Assembly: GCF_003003235.1 (NCBI RefSeq) | Contig: NZ_PVUE01000006.1 | Coordinates: forward strand, 124,001 to 188,000 | Direction of reading: 5' to 3' | Origin: Antricoccus suffuscus | GTDB lineage: Bacteria > Actinomycetota > Actinomycetes > Mycobacteriales > Antricoccaceae | DNA length: 64,000 nt | Part shown: positions 60,882 through 64,000 of the stretch, piece after piece | Numbering within the stretch: position 1 is the stretch's first letter | Layout of the letters: each line of letters starts with the position of its first letter | Program-made: the position numbers and the translations under genes | The notes under the pieces: generated by a model | What the model saw: only the letters and a program-made list of their open reading frames with translations | Databases searched by the model: none | What the model was told of the DNA's origin: nothing

Positions 60882-61982
60882 ATGGCTGGACCACTCACCG
60901 GTCTGAAGGTCGTCGAACTGGGCGGCATCGGGCCCGGACCCCATGCGGCAATGTTGCTGTCCGATCTCGGCGCCGACGCCGTACGGGTGGAGCGACCCGC
61001 GGGCGGGCTGAGTCTGCGCAACGGCGCGAAAACCGACTGGTCACAGCGCGGACGCCGCTCGGTTGCCGCCGACATGAAGACCGACGAAGGCGTGGCCCTC
61101 GTTCGCGCGTTAATCACTAAGGCCGACGTCGTCATCGACGGATTTCGCCCCGGCGTGGCCGAACGCCTCGGAATCGGACCGGACGAGTTCACCGAGTCCA
61201 ACCCCGGGCTCGTGTTCGCGCGGATGACCGGCTGGGGTCAAGCCGGTCCGCTGTCCTCGGCGGTCGGACACGACATCAACTACATCGGGCTGACCGGCAT
61301 GCTGCACGCGATGGGGACGACCAATGCCCCACCGTCACCACCGCTCAACCTGGTCGGCGACTTCGGCGGCGGCTCGCTCTATCTCGTGCTCGGCGTACTC
61401 GCGGCACTGCACGAACGCGGCCAGTCCGGACGCGGCCAGGTGGTCGACGCCGCGATTGTCGACGGCGTCAGTTCCCTCGGCCAGCCCATCTGGTCGCTGC
61501 TCAACGGCGGGGTCTGGCAGAACCGCCGGCAGGCCAACATCCTCGATGGTGCCGCACCGTTTTACCGCACGTACCCTTGCTCCGACGGCAAGTACGTCGC
61601 TGTGGGCGCGATCGAGCCGCAGTTCTACGCGGCCCTGCTGACCGGTCTCGAGCTAGACCCGAAAGACCTGCCGACGCAGATGGACCAAAGCACCTGGGCC
61701 GACGTCAATAAGCAGTTTGCCGAGATTTTCGCGTCCCGCACCCGCGCCGACTGGGAACAGGTCTTCGGCGGCACCGATGCCTGCGTAACGCCCGTGCTGG
61801 ACTTCGATGAGGCCGCGGCCAACACGCATCTGCGTGAGCGTGGCGCGCTCATCGAGATCGACGGCGTGGTGCAGTCCGGTGTCGCTCCACGCTTCTCGCG
61901 GAGCGCGACCGACGTACCTAAGGCCCCGACCACACCCGGATCGAGCACGGACGAGGTCTGCGCGGACTGGGGTATCAAGTAA
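60882..61982 (+). CDS. CaiB/BaiF CoA-transferase family: alpha-methylacyl-CoA racemase-like
   Basis: A 366-residue class III family protein. The catalytic pair of alpha-methylacyl-CoA racemase is visible: His130 in GHDINYIG and Asp160 in NLVGDFGGGS, with the same 30-residue spacing as His126/Asp156 of mycobacterial MCR. It starts MAGPLTGLKVVELGGIGPGP and has GRGQVVDAAIVDGVSSLGQP. It racemises 2-methylacyl-CoA esters, needed to degrade branched or sterol side chains. The ATG follows AAGGAG; the longer upstream frame is not used. It fits with the SDR and thiolase nearby. Confidence 0.92.
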   Translation: MAGPLTGLKVVELGGIGPGPHAAMLLSDLGADAVRVERPAGGLSLRNGAKTDWSQRGRRSVAADMKTDEGVALVRALITKADVVIDGFRPGVAERLGIGPDEFTESNPGLVFARMTGWGQAGPLSSAVGHDINYIGLTGMLHAMGTTNAPPSPPLNLVGDFGGGSLYLVLGVLAALHERGQSGRGQVVDAAIVDGVSSLGQPIWSLLNGGVWQNRRQANILDGAAPFYRTYPCSDGKYVAVGAIEPQFYAALLTGLELDPKDLPTQMDQSTWADVNKQFAEIFASRTRADWEQVFGGTDACVTPVLDFDEAAANTHLRERGALIEIDGVVQSGVAPRFSRSATDVPKAPTTPGSSTDEVCADWGIK

Positions 61983-62065
61983 CCGTCGTTCGGTCGCCCG
62001 GGTTGCGCGCTTCGCGCACCCGGCGGCCGCGTGCGGTTATCCGCGTCCACGCATAGCATGACCAA

Positions 62066-62464
62066 ATGCGGATCCTTGCCCGAATCATCGCCACCGCCCT
62101 GGCGACGGCACTCGCTGCATGGTTGGTCAGCGGCATCACGCTCGGCGGAGGCACCGATCAGCGCAAGATCCTGACCCTTGTCTGCGTCGCGGTCATCATC
62201 GGCATTGTCAACGCCGTCGTACGCCCGATTGTCACCGTCCTGTCCGGCTGCATCGTGGTGCTGACCCTCGGCCTGTTCCTGCTTGTCATCAACGCGCTGA
62301 TGCTGCTACTCAGCTCCTGGGTCGCCGGCAAACTCGGCCTCGGCTTCCACGTCGACGGGTTCTGGCCGGCGTTGTGGGGTTCCATCATCATCAGCATCGT
62401 CAGTGGCGCCATTTACGCGGTGCTGCGCCCGCACCGAGACGATCGATCCGCGAACCACCACTGA
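62066..62464 (+). CDS. Phage holin-4-2-like small membrane protein
   Basis: A 132-residue protein with four hydrophobic segments: LARIIATALATALAAWLVSG, ILTLVCVAVIIGIVNAVVRP, VLTLGLFLLVINALMLLLSS and GSIIISIVSGAIYAVLRP. The pattern VNAVVRPIV and LFLLVINALML fits the phage-holin family 4, superfamily II, which is common as a chromosomal gene in bacteria. There are no lysis or phage genes nearby, so I do not take it as prophage. It is monocistronic. Confidence 0.82.
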   Translation: MRILARIIATALATALAAWLVSGITLGGGTDQRKILTLVCVAVIIGIVNAVVRPIVTVLSGCIVVLTLGLFLLVINALMLLLSSWVAGKLGLGFHVDGFWPALWGSIIISIVSGAIYAVLRPHRDDRSANHH

Positions 62465-62484
62465 ACCAGACCCCGTCCACAGCG

Positions 62485-63258
62485 CTAGTGTGCGCCGTAC
62501 GCCGAACCGCCGTCGACCTTGATAATCGTGCCGGTCGTGTACGACGACGCGTCACTGGCGAGATAGAGCGCGGCGCCGACGATCTCGCCCGGCTGTCCCC
62601 CGCGCTGCAATGGGATGTCGTTTTGTGCCCGCCGCTCGAAGGCCTCCATGTCCCATGCCTCGGAGATATCGGTCAGGAACGGTCCCGGCATGATGCCGTT
62701 GACTCGGACCGTCGGCGAGAAGCCGCGGGCCAGGCCGAGAGTCATCGCGTTGAGACCCGATTTGGCCATGGCGTAAGGAATTATGTCGCCGCGGGGAGCA
62801 ACTGATCCGGTGCTCGAGACGTTGATGATCACGCCACCACCGGCAGACACCATCTGTTCACCGACGAGTGCAGACAGCCGGAATGGACCTTTCAGATTTA
62901 CGTCGAGGACCTTGTTGAACAGTTCCTCCGATACGTCGGTGAGCTTGTCGTAGAGCGGCGACATGCCGGCGTTGTTGACGAGTACGTCGATCTTGCCGAA
63001 CCGCTCAAGCACGGTCGAGGCGAGTCGGTCGCAGTCGGCCCACTTACCAACGTGACATCCGATCCCGAGGGCGGTCGCGCCGGTTGCAGCGGTGATCTCC
63101 TTCGCGGTCTCGATGCAGCTGTCTTCCTTGCGACTGGCCACGACGACGGTCGCGCCTTGTTCGGCGAAGGCGAAGGCCATCTCCCGGCCAAGTCCGCGAC
63201 TACCACCGGTAATTACGGCGATTTTGTCATCGAGACGGAATGGGGGCGTTGCAGGCAT
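62485..63258 (-). CDS. SDR family oxidoreductase
   Basis: A 257-residue classical SDR. TGGSRGLG is at about residues 14-21, VNNAG at ~91, and the catalytic YAMAK follows NVSSTGSVAPRGDIIPYAMA. The C-terminus IIKVDGGSAYGAH is family-like. The ATG at 63256-63258 has GGAAGGA upstream. A longer frame through the thiolase antisense region is rejected. It is convergent with the small membrane protein gene and divergent from the thiolase gene (215-base spacer). It possibly acts in the same fatty-acid or sterol breakdown as the racemase and thiolase. Confidence 0.9.
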   Translation of the reverse strand: MPATPPFRLDDKIAVITGGSRGLGREMAFAFAEQGATVVVASRKEDSCIETAKEITAATGATALGIGCHVGKWADCDRLASTVLERFGKIDVLVNNAGMSPLYDKLTDVSEELFNKVLDVNLKGPFRLSALVGEQMVSAGGGVIINVSSTGSVAPRGDIIPYAMAKSGLNAMTLGLARGFSPTVRVNGIMPGPFLTDISEAWDMEAFERRAQNDIPLQRGGQPGEIVGAALYLASDASSYTTGTIIKVDGGSAYGAH

Positions 63259-63474
63259 AAGCGTCCTTCCGGTTGAAACCGACGTTGTCTTGCTATCACA
63301 TTCTGCACAAATGTCCGATAGCCGGGCACTGGCGGCGGGCGCTAGGCTAATGCGACGTAACATAATGGAGCATCGACACAATCGTCGTGTTTTCTTCAGA
63401 TGACTCTTCACGATCGGCCACGGTGCCGCCTCGCTGAGGATGTCCAGGTTCTCATTTAGGCAGGGAGCATCACC

Positions 63475-64000
63475 ATGGCAGACGCTTACATCATCGACGC
63501 GGCGCGCACGCCTCGCGGTATCGGCAAGGTCGGGAAGGGGTCGCTCGCGCATCTGCACCCGCAGCACCTGGCCGCGACCGTCCTGAAGGCAATCAAGGAA
63601 CGCAACAACCTCGACACCAAGGACGTGCAGGACGTCATCTGGTCGACCTCGACGCAGGAAGGCAAGCAGGGCGGCGACATGGGCCGGATGGCTGCCCTCG
63701 ACGCCGGCTTCGACCAGACCGTCAGTGGTGTGTCGCTGGACCGCTTCTGCGGCGGCGGCATTTCGTCGGTCGCGTTTGCGACGGCTCAGGTCATGAGTGG
63801 CATGGAAGACCTGGTCATCGCCGGTGGCACCGAGATGATGAGCCTGACCGGCACCATGGCGGCACAGAAGCGTGAAGCTGGTCTGCCGCCGGCCCTGATG
63901 GGTTCGCACAACGAGCACCTGGACGAGATCCACCCCCAGTCGCATCAGGGCATCTGCGGCGACGCGATCGCGGCGATGGAAGGCATCTCCCGCGAGGCGC
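63475..64000 (+). CDS. Acetyl-CoA C-acyltransferase (thiolase), N-terminal part, cut by window edge
   Basis: The first 175 residues of a thiolase: MADAYIIDAARTPRGIGKVG, then the acyl-enzyme Cys in SLDRFCGGGISSVAFATAQV (about residue 91), and VIAGGTEMMSLTGTM. It catalyses the last step of beta-oxidation. The C-terminal His and Cys are beyond 64000. The ATG at 63475-63477 has GGGAG upstream. The 215-base region to the divergent SDR holds no gene; a promoter is expected there. Confidence 0.93.
   Translation, partial: MADAYIIDAARTPRGIGKVGKGSLAHLHPQHLAATVLKAIKERNNLDTKDVQDVIWSTSTQEGKQGGDMGRMAALDAGFDQTVSGVSLDRFCGGGISSVAFATAQVMSGMEDLVIAGGTEMMSLTGTMAAQKREAGLPPALMGSHNEHLDEIHPQSHQGICGDAIAAMEGISREA

Noticed and set aside
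62066-62464. Prophage remnant suggested by a holin-family protein
   Set aside because: No phage structural, lysis or integrase genes and no att-like repeats; this family is frequently chromosomal.
1-64000. CRISPR arrays, insertion sequences or integrons
   Set aside because: No regularly spaced repeats, transposase or integrase coding sequence was seen.

Overview
The window looks like chromosomal DNA from a high-GC actinomycete (Actinomycetota). It has high GC throughout, frequent GTG and TTG starts, and many 1-4 base gene overlaps. It also has an F420-type luciferase-like enzyme, a LAKTG cell-wall sorting signal, a SAM-IV-like riboswitch and a mycobacterial-type Dps. I see no rRNA, tRNA, CRISPR array, transposase or prophage block. 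Most of it is catabolic, transport and redox genes.

Layout. 1-7.1 kb: the start of a type B carboxylesterase, an HtrA-like PDZ protease, a TMEM175-like channel, and a MarR regulator followed by a single-chain ABC exporter with two unequal ATP sites. 7.2-14 kb: a minus-strand unit with a MacAB-type ABC transporter, two HlyD/MacA-like adaptors, a lipoprotein and an SDR enzyme. 14-25 kb: an ADP-forming acyl-CoA synthetase, an LLM oxidoreductase, a dienelactone hydrolase, a cation antiporter, a hydrolase, a glutathione peroxidase and small proteins. These are followed by a tight four-gene unit (glycosyltransferase, acyl-CoA-dehydrogenase-like protein, PIG-L deacetylase, NodS-like methyltransferase) and a Dps gene broken by a one-base frameshift.

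26-33.6 kb: a selenocysteine island with selA divergent from a formate dehydrogenase operon (alpha, beta, NrfD-type membrane subunit) and selD. The alpha gene reads through an in-frame UGA. The RNA just after it folds into a SECIS hairpin whose loop and distance from the UGA match those of E. coli fdhF. selB and selC are not in the window.

33.6-48.3 kb: an old yellow enzyme, an acyl-CoA synthetase, a thioesterase, a paired acyl-CoA dehydrogenase, and a catabolic island. The island holds a PfkB kinase, a class II aldolase with an amber codon at its catalytic Glu position, a dimethylformamidase-type large subunit, a D-amino-acid-type oxidoreductase, a split transketolase and a class III aminotransferase. 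A TetR regulator lies next to it, and a motif shared by three promoter regions may be its site. Very strong hairpins close the convergent gene pairs.

49-64 kb: an ABC-F ATPase, a glycine-rich LAKTG surface protein, two near-twin MFS transporters flanking a DUF2252 gene, and a sulfur-acquisition-like operon (MHS transporter plus DszA/SnaA/NtaA-type monooxygenase). The leader of that operon carries a SAM riboswitch and then a seven-codon Met-Ser-Arg-Cys-Cys-Cys-stop peptide gene. Last come an ArsR/SRPBCC pair with clear operators, an alpha-methylacyl-CoA racemase, a small membrane protein, an SDR and a truncated thiolase.

The most notable items are the two-layer sulfur leader (SAM riboswitch plus poly-Cys ORF), the complete Sec-formate-dehydrogenase island, the Nod-factor-like enzyme quartet, and the two interrupted genes (Dps and aldolase).
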